A stretch of 64,000 nt of DNA, from contig OY744461.1 in assembly GCA_963556145.1 (NCBI GenBank), positions 4,464,001 through 4,528,000 of the forward strand. The letters are read 5' to 3'. The notes under the pieces are model-generated. The model saw nothing but the letters and a program-made list of their open reading frames with translations. It was not told where the DNA came from and made no database searches. Positions 23,581-34,030 of the stretch are shown one piece after another; the first letter of the stretch is position 1; each line of letters opens with the position of its first letter. A program made the translations under genes and the position numbers. Source of the stretch: Hygrocybe punicea (lineage: Eukaryota; Basidiomycota; Agaricomycetes; Agaricales; Hygrophoraceae).

Positions 23581-26316
23581 TCACGCAATCATATCTTCAG
23601 GCTTCTTAATTTGCACCAGAATATCCTTTGAGATTTCAAACATAACACCAGGTGGCATGGAAGAAACAACACACTGAGGCACTTCTGCAACTAGATCCTG
23701 AACAACGAGTATCTGTCCCTTGCGAGGGCCATCGAGTACAAGGACCATGTCTTTGACGGCCGCAGGTTGAATGGGCGTAAGGTATTCCACTGCAAAAGCC
23801 ATAACCATGGTTCTGTCATCGCCGTCGAGGTTGACATTGCCTCCCTGGCAGCTGTTGTGTCAAGAGCGGATTGCGGGTTAGAGACTGACACAACACAGCC
23901 ATGCCTCTTTTCATAATCGCCTTGCCTGTAACCCAAAAGATAGGTTTGCTTCACTTGAACGTAACACTGTTTGCCAATAACAACAGGATCGAATAACCAT
24001 AATGGTGGAGCTTCTGCAGGACGGATCTATTAATTGATGTGTAAATTTTCTGCAGTGATGTTCAAAACAACCCATAGACCAGAGAGGTGTCGTTTTCGTC
24101 ATCCATCGACGAAGACATGGCAGGCGTCTTAGCTGAAGGCCCCACAGGTGTTGGAGCATTATATGGATATGCGCGCAGCGCTGGCATACGTACCGCGGCG
24201 GGGGTCATGGTGGAGTTGAACGCAGGAGTAGGTGCTGCAGGCCCTGGGGTGGGTGCCGTCTGACGTGGAGTCTTAGACATCGACAGATAAACTGAAAGTT
24301 TAAACTTACCCAGGTCTCGCCATATCCATTGTCTTGTCTGGGACTCATCCATTCAGTCGTGTTCTCACCCCATGCACTGGAGGTGTAGGGATTCGGTGTC
24401 CGTGGATTGCCCAAAGAGAGCGTGTGCCCTCCATCTACAGCATAAGGATTGGGCGTCTTCGAAGATGTGCTCCAAGCTGGTGTCCGACTTCCATCAATTG
24501 CATATGGATTCGGTGTGTGGGAGTTGACATTCCAAGCAGGTGTTCAACCCTCACCAGTGGCATATGGATTTGGCGTCTGCCCCCACACAGGTGTCTGACT
24601 GCCTTGGGCATATGGGTTGGGAGTTTGCGAACATCTACTTGAACCACCATAAGAGGTTCCAGAGAAACTGCCGGAGCTCCCTCCTTCTAGGAGCTCTAAT
24701 TTTCCGTTAGGTCTAGATGCACATGAGATTGATACGAGTGAAAACACTACAAAAAAAGTGATCAAGCTTACAGTCATCTGAAAAGTTTCTCTTTCTCAAT
24801 GGCGATGACCTTGCTGCCCATGCGTAGTTCAACACGAGCAATGGGACCATTGGTATCTTTGATAGCACCCACATAGCCTTTGTGCGGACCCTTGACAACC
24901 ATGACCGTAATACCTATCAGCCGATCTCGTGGCCCTTGTCCCATGTTTCCAGAGCCGACCATACCTCCAGTCGGGGCTGCGAACATCGGATTCATTTTCG
25001 AGAGATCACTTCCACCTGTCTTCACCAGGTTACCCTTCGGTGCTAAAGATACCAAAGATCGAGCACGCGTAACGAACACGCCGCCATTTTCGATGATGTC
25101 CTGATTATGAAGGAATGTGAAAAATGATTGATGGATATGAAGGACTCATCCTTTTGGGCCCTACAGAATTATCAATCAAGGTAAAGGAGCTATCTCTCAA
25201 CATTTGCACACCTCGCCATCGATTTCCTTCATGTTATCATTGATTCATAGCTCGTGACCTTCAGAATCGGTTGCAATAGCTCTGCTAGAATCTCAACGCA
25301 TCGAGATCTGATGAGGCTGAACAAGTCGAATTTGACCATTTTGATCCAGCACACGGAAGGAGTCCCTCTCAATTTTGAATATGACGCCGACAGTTTGCAT
25401 GCTGTACCAAGTCTAATATCAGGAATGAAGTATTGATCGTCTGAAGGAAACTAACTCTAGTTGAACCAAATCATGCAATTCATAGTTGCCAACGATGTTT
25501 GTTCCAGAACCTACTTCGGCAGCCTCACGAAGGTCCTTGGAGAAGACTGAAATCTGAAAGCCAATTCATGTAATTGCCTATTCTGCCGAGAAAAGGACAC
25601 ACCTCTTGCATAGACATATCGGACAAAAAAGTCACCACATGGTCCGCCACAGACACCACCAAACCCGTCTTGTCAGCATTTTGCCCCGTCATCACCTTGA
25701 CGTGATCTCCTGGTTTGAATCTCTTCCTGACGCTCCGGGCAGGCAGGTCAACCTTCTGCCCATCAATGTCCACACCAACTGCAGAAACAGTCACAACATG
25801 CACAATCTCCATGACAATGCCGTGGATGCCGGATTGTTCGCCTTCAAATACTTCGACATGATCTCCTGGTTGCAATACAGAAATGGCAGCTTTGCAAGAA
25901 GCTTCTGCGATGATCGAAAGATCCACATTATTTTCGTTTTCCACGCCGTCTTGACCTCTGGTGAAGCGGGTGATCTCGTCAAGAGTGGGGTTGACATTTT
26001 CCAACACAAGACCACTCAGTTTGAAGTCCTTTTCGACAAAACCATCTTTGTACGTGTCACTTTGGAAAACATATACCTGGTTTCGCTTCAAGACCGATTT
26101 GCTACTGTAGACTTTGATCACTTCTTCATAATTGAAAAAGTGTTGTGGGGGTCGCATAGTTGCTAAGCCAGCTCCAGTTTTCTTCCGTTTGCATGCATCA
26201 GCCCCGTTGTCGTCCCTAGGGTTCAGGTCGATGTGTGGAATGAACTTGAGTCCGACATCTTTCGGGATAGTACACGATTGCAACTTGAAGTACACGATTG
26301 CAAGCATCGTTAACAC
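23581..26316 (-). pseudogene. SPT5: 5'-truncated SPT5 (DSIF subunit) pseudogene
   Basis: A clear copy of the transcription elongation factor Spt5, lacking the acidic N-terminus and the NGN domain. It starts in the KOW1 region (LNPRDD, RPPQHFFNYEEVIKVY, NQVYVFQSDTYKDGF, LENVNPTLDEITRFTRGQDG), continues through KOW2-4 (LQPGDHVEVFEGEQSGIHG; FKPGDHVKVMTGQNADKTG; NYELHDLVQL; GVIFKIERDSFRVLDQNGQI), KOW5 (GITVMVVKGPHKGYVGAIKD), a C-terminal repeat region of TPNPYA and TPAW units, and a terminal KOW-like segment (KDMVLVLDGPRKGQILVVQD). Introns with good borders remain, so it was copied as DNA. Five in-frame TGA codons (24544, 24774, 25146, 25245, 25293) each replace an Arg of the family sequence as I recall it, consistent with CGA to TGA. 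Not functional as Spt5; probably a duplicate caught in the transposon island. Confidence 0.9.
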
Positions 26317-26797
26317 TGGATCATGCCAAACATGAACAAAGATAGGACTTAGAGAATTTCGTGAACTCGAATGTGAGATGTATTTAGCCTAGGTTTTGGA
26401 GACCTGTGTAGTATCGGCTTGATTTTTAGAGGAATATGTAGTGGGCACACAGAGCTGCATAGCGCTATCAAGTGCTACATAATTGAGGGTTTGCTATAGT
26501 GTTGCCGTAGTTCGGTTCCGAACTTGGCCGAACCCGGTCAAACCCCGAACCGAACCCTAGGTTCAGTCTAAGTTCAGCCAAGTGCTGAACCGGACCGCGG
26601 GTTCAGTTCCGGGTTTCGAGGCCTGCCGGATTTCCTGAACGGCTCCAAACCGCATCCAAACCGCGAACGCGGATATTTTTAAGGTATTTATTTCATTTGT
26701 TTTTCGTATTTCTTTTACTTACTTTTTCGTGGTAAACAGTATCATGTGACCATTACACGTAGGTTTTCCTCACCAACACCGCAACAATGCAAGGCCA

Positions 26798-26879
26798 ATG
26801 AACGCGACACATTGTCGCGTTCATGAACACAGGTAAGTCTCATAAAATTTCTTAACTTTACTAATATTATGTGCCACAG
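26798..26879 (+). other. Hairpin + intron module, element A
   Basis: Perfect 12-bp-arm hairpin ATGAACGCGACA/TGTCGCGTTCAT (26798-26824), then CACAG/GTAAGT donor at 26833, CTTAAC and TTTACTAAT branch candidates and CCACAG acceptor at 26879. The intron is 47 nt, ordinary for this fungus. Confidence 0.75.
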
Positions 26880-27571
26880 GCAACTTGACCGCAACGCACA
26901 CGACCCGGCACAACATGGATCCCAGCGCCAATGCGGACGCGGGACGGCCGCAACACCACCACCACCACCACCACCACCACCACCACCACCAGCGGTGGCA
27001 ATGGCAACGGCATCAACGATGACGGCAACGGCCATCAGCAGCGCCGGCAGCAGCAGAAGCACCTGCAACAGCAGCAGCAACGCCGGCAACAGCAGCAACG
27101 CCGGCAACAGCAGCAACGCCGGCAACAGCAGCAATGCCAGCAGCAGCAGCCGTGGCAGCAACACCACCGCAACCATACCACCACCCGAAGAGGACAACAG
27201 CAGCAGTGCCGGCAGCAGCAGCAGCTGCTGCTGCTGCACCAAGCCATCCAATGCCAACGGACACAGGACAGCCGCAACACCACCACCACCAGCGGCGGCA
27301 TGGCAACGACGACGGCGACGGCCAGCAGCAGCAGCAGCAGCAGCAACAGCGGCAGCGGCAACGGCGACAACAGCAGCAGCGGCAGCAGCAACGGCGACAG
27401 CAGCAGCAGCAGCAGCAGCCGTGGCAGCAACACCACCACAACCATACCACCACCCTGACGAGGACAACAGTTGGCAGCAGCAGCGCCGGAAATGCCACGC
27501 AGGGACCATGGGACAAGACCCCGTCCCTCCACATCCCTTGGGGACACCGGAGGGCTCCCCCGCACCCATCT

Positions 27572-27624
27572 ACCTCGCGAAGTGCAGCGCCGTATCTATT
27601 GATACGTGCCTGCCATTCGCGAGG
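27572..27624. repeat. Nested palindrome module, element A
   Basis: ACCTCGCGAAG ... CGTATCTATTGATACG ... TTCGCGAGG. Outer arms are perfect; the inner palindrome is a variant of CGTCAATTGACG. Confidence 0.8.
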
Positions 27625-27904
27625 AGAATGGACGGGGTGAGCCCACCTCGGTCTGGGTTTCAGACCGCGTCTGAACCCAGACCGAACGCGAAGAGACGGT
27701 TCGACGCCGTCTGGGTCCGGGTTTGGCCATGCGCCAAACCGGACCCGAAGTTCAGTTCGCGGTTCCGCCAAAAAGGGTCAGAACCAGACCGAACTGAACT
27801 TCGGCAACACTAGTTTGCTATGGCTGCTATGAATTTGCTATGGCTGCTATGAATTTGCTATGTCTACTATGGAATTTTGGCACATGCTATGGCCCAAACC
27901 GGGT

Positions 27905-28420
27905 TTTGCTGATGTTGTACGAACAATGTATTTCATGTATCTGTGATGTAGCTACAAGTACAATGTGTTTTAGAATTCCTAACAATACAAGCCATGGGTA
28001 CTTGTCAAACATGTCAAACAGTGTTCGACAACTGTTTGGCAAGTGTTCCAGCATTAATCTGGGGCATTACCATTGCAGACACAATTGTATGAACAATATA
28101 CTACATGTATCTGTGCATCGCCCTTGCACAAACACTTGTATGAACAAAATATCGCATGTCTATGTGATGTAGCTACATCCACTATGTCCTTTGCACTCAT
28201 CGCAATATAAACATTGTTCACCAGGTGTCCCAGGCCATTGCAATTGCACAAACCATTGCAAAACCTATATATTGCATGAGTCTGTGCTGTAGCTATACAT
28301 ACCTTCAATGCACATCATACACAATACATGATCAATCCACATCATCCAGGCTGAACAGTGTTTAGCCAATCATTAGGCCAATGTCTCGGGTACAGTATCA
28401 GCCATTGCAGTGCAACAGTC
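27905..28420. repeat. Diverged 170-bp satellite block
   Basis: Shares GTACGAACAATGTATTTCAT, CTACAAGTACAATGTG, AACAGTGTTCGAC and CCAGCATTAATCTG with the array at 14.9-15.9 kb, but with units shortened and shuffled. 27813-27904 between element A and this block is a GCTATG-rich short repeat. Confidence 0.7.
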
Positions 28421-29709
28421 ACTGTCTGTTCCATAAATTCAATGTGTGTATGTGAACCATATCTGCATTATGTTTGCGGGAATTGGTTCAGGTGTGCAAC
28501 AATCATCAAACTGTTTGACAAGAAAATTGCCTCACCAGCTTTATTTAACCCAAGGCATTGCCACTGCACAAGCTGAACCAGGTGTACTGTCAATTCTGGT
28601 ACTCATCAAAACCAGCAATCTTATCAAATTTGTTGCAATAGAAATGCAGTTGGTATCATTGTACATGGGATTATTTCTACAGTACTCACAGGAGGTCATT
28701 CTTGACCTGACAAATAATGCAGATACTTGAAATTTCTAGATATAATTACTAAATTTCACCTTGCATATTTAGGCTCTTCACCACACCATAATGACTGTGT
28801 CATCAATAAATTCAGAAATTGAAAGTGAATATATAAAGAATTGAAATTGTACATCTCAGCTGAGAGTGATAATGAGCCATTTTTTGCAGTGTCAAAGTAA
28901 AACTTCTATACTGTGGAAGCAAACCTGTGCAATTGGAATTATGAAATATATGAACATGGTGATATCAATAACAATCTAAACTGAAGTGGATGTGATGTAA
29001 ATTACAGAGTAACTATGACTAATGATAAAGTAGTGAGGTAGTTATATATATGAACACTACAAACTTTATATGAAAGATGCTAATTTGGAATTTGATACTG
29101 GGTTATGACAAATTATAAGGAACAGGATATAATCAATTATGAAATGTATATCATTGTAGTATGGTGTCAGAATAGTATCTGAATAGCATCAGTATGTGAT
29201 AGTACAGGAAATATCAATAACTTTATTATCGTAGGAGGGAAATAATGCTATATGATTGGTATACTGTACCATTTTGGTTAATTCACTGGTCAATGTGACA
29301 TGTGACACTGCCAGTGAAATACTCAATTCACCATATTTAGTATTGATGCATAACATGTGGCAAAATTATCCAAGTCATGTTCAATTGTGTTAGCACTAGA
29401 TATCCTGATTGATATTATCCAAGCTCATCTACCCAACCCAAACCTATCTATCTGTACATTTATTGCTCTGCAATTTCCCACTGCAGTCCCCACTCCAGTG
29501 GAAGAAGCATATACACCCACATTCATATATATTGTATTATACTTAACTTGCAATCATTCCATCAATTCACCAGACCTGCACTGGGATGCATGACAGGTGT
29601 GACATTTCATTCAAATTAACTGAAATGGTACAGTATGCTTATACTCTCATTGCTAAAAGGGACGAGTAACATGCCATGCAAAGCAATGGCCCACCACTAG
29701 TCTTACTGA
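28421..29709. other. AT-rich DNA, no gene recognised
   Basis: About 1.3 kb of AT-rich sequence. Short open frames (for example 29357-29593) lack any recognised motif. No long inverted or tandem repeat was noticed. Confidence 0.4.
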
Positions 29710-31040
29710 ATCTGGTGTGTTGCCATGGCTAAGCTAGCTGCAAGCTGGCTAAGGTTAGCCAAGGCTAAGGCTAAGCTAAATCAAGACATTCAATCAGCCG
29801 GAGCCATTAGTCATATCTAGCCAGCTAACACAGCTATAGCTGAGGCTATAGCTGATACTCATGCACATCATGCCTGAGGGTACATAGTTTTAATATATTT
29901 TGTATCTACTAGTACATGACATCTAATATAACATGTAAGAGGGTGGGGACACTGTGTTGCCACCACCGCGTTGCTGTAGCTGCTGGTGGTGCTGCATCAT
30001 GGTGATGCTGCTGTTGCTGCTGCTGAAATCGTTGTCACTGCTGCTGCTGTTGTTGCTGCTGCTGCTGCAATTGTCACTGCTGCTGCTGTTGTTGCTGCTG
30101 CTGCCATTGTCATTGCTGCCACCATTGTTGTTGCTGCTGTCATCGTTGTTGCCACCGTCATCATTGTTGCCGCCGTCATTGTTGTTGCCACCATTGTCGT
30201 TGTTGCTGCCACCATTGTCATTGTTGCCGCCATCATTGTTGTTGCTGCCGCCATCATCATTGTTGCCGCCATCATTGTTGTTGCTGCCGCCATCATCATT
30301 GTTGCCACCATCATTGTTGTTGCTGCTGCCATTGTTGTTGTTGCTGCCATCATCATTGTTGCTGCTGCCATCGTCGTTGCATTGTGGCTGCTGCTGCTGC
30401 TGTTGCTGTAGCCATTGCTATAGGTGCTGGTATTGCTGCTGCTGCAGCCATTGTTGCTGCTTGCCACTGCTGCCCTCACTGTCACCCCTGTTGTCCTCAC
30501 TGTTACCACTGCTGTCCTTGCTGCTGTTGCATCTTCATTGCTGTTGCCATTGCCATCCTCGTTGCTGAGCCACTGTCCCTGCTGCTGTTGCCACCACTGT
30601 GGGTGCCATAGTCACTGCCACTGTCATTGCAGCTGTTGATGTTGCCATTGTGGTGGGTGTCCTGGTGCTGGATTTTGTAATCCAGCAGTCCTAGATAGTA
30701 TAGTGTTAGTAAAAGATAGTGCAAGATTAACATAAAAACTCACCTGGAGCACGATGGCTCTCAACGAGCCATTGTGCTCATGTTTGATTCAACATGATGA
30801 GTGTGACACACCATGTCACATATGTTACATACATGGGAACCTTCATTTTTCTTGTATTTTAACTAACAAATTCTAGGAAAATAATTAGTATACTACTTAG
30901 ATGACTGTATTGTAATTAGCTGCAGCTTAGCTGCCAGCTATGGCTAAAATTTTGAGGTAGCCGTAGCTGGTAGCTGGTCATTAGCCTTAGCTAGGCTAAC
31001 GGCTACTAGCCGACCACTTGCCTTGGTCATGGCAATACTA
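29710..31040 (-). mobile_element. Triplet-rich element F with intron
   Basis: Ends resemble each other inverted: TGTTGCCATGGCTAAGC near 29720 and, reversed, AGTATTGCCATGACCAAGGC near 31040, with GGCTAAGG-rich subterminal repeats on both sides (29725-29860 and 30915-31030). Inside is a TTGTTGCTGCC triplet block (29954-30660), and in minus orientation a hairpin plus intron at 30779-30691. No target duplication was resolved and no nested palindrome was seen. The layout otherwise matches A-E. Confidence 0.5.
30691..30779 (-). other. Hairpin + intron module, element F
   Basis: Minus strand: hairpin of 14-bp arms GAGCACAATGGCTC/GAGCCATCGTGCTC (30779-30747), three bases, then CAG/GTGAGT, the textbook branch site TACTAAC and CTATCTAG acceptor. 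Intron 30743-30691, 53 nt. Confidence 0.75.
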
Positions 31041-31563
31041 GAAGGGGCCAGCGTTGGGTTCTGGTTGGTAAGCAGAGCATGGTGGCTGTCCTAGTGGTGT
31101 TCTGTTAGAGGAGGATGTCATGTTGCCACCATCGAGTCCTCTGAAACCTAAAGTAGTTTGCCAGAGTCTCAATTGCATGTGGTTGTTCATTATCTTGTGG
31201 AGGCCTTTTGGGTCTCTGTTGTGGGTCCTTTGTCCTTCACCCGTGTAACCTAGGGTAGGTGGGAGGGGATACTGACATATTTTAGTTCATCTGTTCTTGG
31301 TATTCATGTCTCATATGCTAGCAATTTCCATGTGCTCGAGGTAATCCCTACATCATCAATTGATCGTCCCCTTGCTCTCGTTCCAGTTTATCTCAACATT
31401 ATTCACAAAGAAATGGATATCAGTCTCATTTGATCATGTACATTTACTACTTATTCTACATGATTTGATTCTACATGATTTGATCATGGTAACCTATTTA
31501 CAGAATGCTGATGAACTGTTTGAAGACTTTGATGAAGACCAAGATGATGATACCTGAAACTCC
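31041..31563. other. No gene recognised
   Basis: Mixed-composition DNA with no supported reading frame, repeat or element end apart from a duplicated TACATGATTTGAT at about 31458-31484. Confidence 0.3.
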
Positions 31564-32679
31564 CTAAGCATACAGATCATTGTCATCATTGTCTCCCACC
31601 ACTTCTGAGGATTTTGGAGCTTTGGCCTTGTCATTACCTTTCCCCTTTCCCTTCTTCTTCCTCCTTTTCTTTGATGGCCCACCCTCCTTGTTACTGTTAG
31701 CCACAAGTGTTGTATCAGATACCCATTGCTTCCTTTTCAATTTCAGGTCTGCTTTATCTTTGGCTGATTGCTTGATGACTGCCTCTGTAGCCTCCAGATC
31801 ATGTGAATCACCCCAGAGTTTGCCATTGTTAGCAATCCACACTGGAAGGTCGAATTCTGAGTGTTCTTCAACCAAATTGGGATCAATCATCCATCGTCAA
31901 GCACGGCCTTGAAGTGTCTTTGTCCAGGTGGGACTCGCTCCTTTGTATCTCTCCAGACTCATTTGATGAACTGATGCATCTAGTAGTGCATCAATCTCTT
32001 CAAACAGTTGATTGACCTGTCACTGATGATCAATTTCCTGATACAGTACATTAAGAATCCTTATGATTTCAGCTCAATGGTCAGGTGTGCATGATGTGTA
32101 GACATTGGGAATGGGTTTTCCATTGTCTCCATAGGCATCTGCATCGTCAGACATTTGCTGAACACTAAATGCAGCATCATATTTCAGTGAGCGCCATTCT
32201 GAATTTTCTGGTAGCTTCTGTCATTTATGCTCACAAACTTCAAGTTTCTACAATACTGTTAGCCACACTCAAGTCGAATGTGAGAAACATACTCCACAAG
32301 CATGGTTGTCTCTTTTATTCTTCAAGAGTCCATCTCCAGGCTTTGTTGATTTCTTTCCACTGGTACCTCTGAAAATCTTTTGCAGGGCTTGATACTTCAT
32401 AACAAATCTTGCTTCTAGGTCTCCCTGCAGAACAACATCAAGGAACTCTCCGTCTTCTGATACACATTCTCTGCCATGTGATTTGGCCAACAAGATGAGT
32501 GTCATTATCACTTTGTGATTGCAGGGTTCCTTGCTGGACTTCTCCCACAAGAATTGTACCTGGTGTACATCTTTTGAGCCCTGTACAAAGGGTAGTTCAT
32601 CCTCGTGAAAATCATTGCCAATAGTTGGAAGGTCGTCCTTTTTGCTAAGCTTTGATGTGCCTAAAAACTTTTGATACAT
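31564..32679 (-). pseudogene. Decayed transposon-island gene, unknown
   Basis: One minus-strand frame can be followed across this stretch: an N-terminal part with KFLGTSKLSKKDDLP, DELPFVQGS, VQFLWEKSSKEPCN; a middle part SLERYKGASPTW; and a C-terminal part DLPVWIANNGKLWGD followed by a Lys-rich tail with KKRRKKKGKGKG. Three TGA stops interrupt it (32074-32076, 32020-32022, 31897-31899). I recall similar proteins beside KDZ elements in Agaricomycetes, but know no function. It lies upstream of, and on the same strand as, no complete partner. Confidence 0.45.
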
Positions 32680-33109
32680 AATATTTGTGAGTTGCTATCA
32701 TTTTTACAACTCAAATCAATGATAATATACAATTCCTAGCACTTCAGGCAACCACTTTGTCCCAACTAATTAGATGGAACATAACTGGTATTGTGTCCCA
32801 TCTAATGGATGCAAACCTGGTGGTTTTCCAGGGACCAGGCATATTGTCCCTGGTCTCATTCAACCATCTCATTACAGGGGACATTTTTTGGGACCAGGGA
32901 CTAAATTGAGACCATGTCTGGACCATCCTGAGACAAGATCCACAATGAATTGGGTCAATTTGACAAGGACCTGGGTCATATTGTGGCAACATGAACTTGT
33001 CCCAAGGACTAAATTTAAATTGTTATGGTTGACTGATGTATATGCTGGACACACAGATTGCCATAGAGTAATCTGAGATGGGTTTAATGATATCAGGAAT
33101 GATCCAAGG
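32680..33109. other. No gene recognised; CCAGGGAC motifs
   Basis: Scattered CCAGGGAC/GTCCCTGG and CATCTAATGG motifs appear, probably worn copies of the following repeat. No coding region is supported. Confidence 0.3.
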
Positions 33110-34005
33110 TCAAGCTGAAAGTGGCCCAGGATATATTTGACATGCATAATAATGATTCATGGGTAATATGATAGTGTCCCAGGATGTATTGAAGAATACC
33201 ACTGATGACCCAGACCAAAATTATTATTGTCCTGGGTTGTATTTCAACAGTGTGAGATTGTTCCAGGCATGGTTTGAAATGCACCTGGGACATATACAGC
33301 CATATCAACAATGACCTAGGTTGAAATGGTCATTACTCTGGGGTGCATTCCAGCAGTGTGGGATTGTTCCAGGGATTGTTCCAAATGGTTCTGGGACATA
33401 TTCAGTGATACCAACAATGACCCAGGGATAATTTGATATTGTCCTGGGGTGGCACCTGGATTATTGTTGGTATCACAAGATACATCCCAGGCACCTGTGA
33501 AAGCAGTCCCAGGACAATCTCATACTACCAAAATGCACCCCAGGGCAATCAAGATTTCAGCCTGGGTCATTGTTGGGATAACTGAAGATGTCCCAGGTGC
33601 CATTAGAACCAGCCTGGGATGATGCCACTCTGTGCAAATGCAGCCCAGGACAATTATGATTTCAGCTTGAGTCATTGTGGCTGTGATCAGATATGTCCCA
33701 GGCACCTTTGGAACCATTCCTGGGACAATTCCATGGCAATCATATCTACCCCAGGTCCATAACCATTTCATCCTGGGTCATTGTTGCCATTATCAGATAG
33801 TCCCAGGCATCTTTGGAATCAAGCCTGGGACAATTCCCTGGCAATGAAATCCACCCCAGACCAATCACCTTTACAGCCTGAGTCATTGTCAGTATGTCTC
33901 AGGCACATTTTTATCATACCTGGCACAATTCCATGCTGCTCAAATACACCCCAGGACAACAGCCTCTTGAGCCTGGGTCAACATTCATATCATGACATAC
34001 ATCCC
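33110..34005. repeat. Inverted arrays of about 105-bp repeat
   Basis: Units contain CCTGGGTCATTGTTGG, GATATGTCCCAGGCACC and CCAGGACAAT. From 33450 to 34005 they run in one direction (CTGGGTCATT-like at about 33562, 33668, 33772, 33880 and 33974); from 33110 to 33440 in the other (AATGACC(C/T)AG at about 33208, 33310 and 33416). The whole could fold back on itself. No gene. Confidence 0.6.
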
Positions 34006-34030
34006 ATATTATGGCATTCTACATCAGACA

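Larger units (their letters stand above)
26498..27812 (+). mobile_element. hAT-like non-autonomous element A
   Basis: 1315 bp with TIR TAGTGTTGCCG/CGGCAACACTA and a perfect 8-bp target duplication GTTTGCTA (26490-26497 and 27813-27820), as in the hAT superfamily. Subterminal regions repeat GGTTC(A/G)G. Inside, in order: hairpin 26798-26824, a 47-nt intron (26833-26879), triplet repeats of CAC, CAG and CGG with an 18-bp unit coding NAGNSS, and the nested palindrome at 27572-27624. No transposase. One plus-strand frame is open from 26869 to 27813 and takes its TAG stop from the TIR junction; another frame, intact in element B, is stopped here by TGA at 27020. Inserted in a GCTATG-rich repeat flank. 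Confidence 0.9.

Noticed and set aside
24544..25295. Introns that would hide the SPT5 stops
   Set aside because: Each TGA lies inside sequence coding conserved Spt5 residues on both sides in the same frame.
29954..30568. Leu/Ser-rich 204-codon ORF with overlapping Val/Ala and Thr/Met frames
   Set aside because: Triplet repeat read in all frames and on both strands; part of element F.
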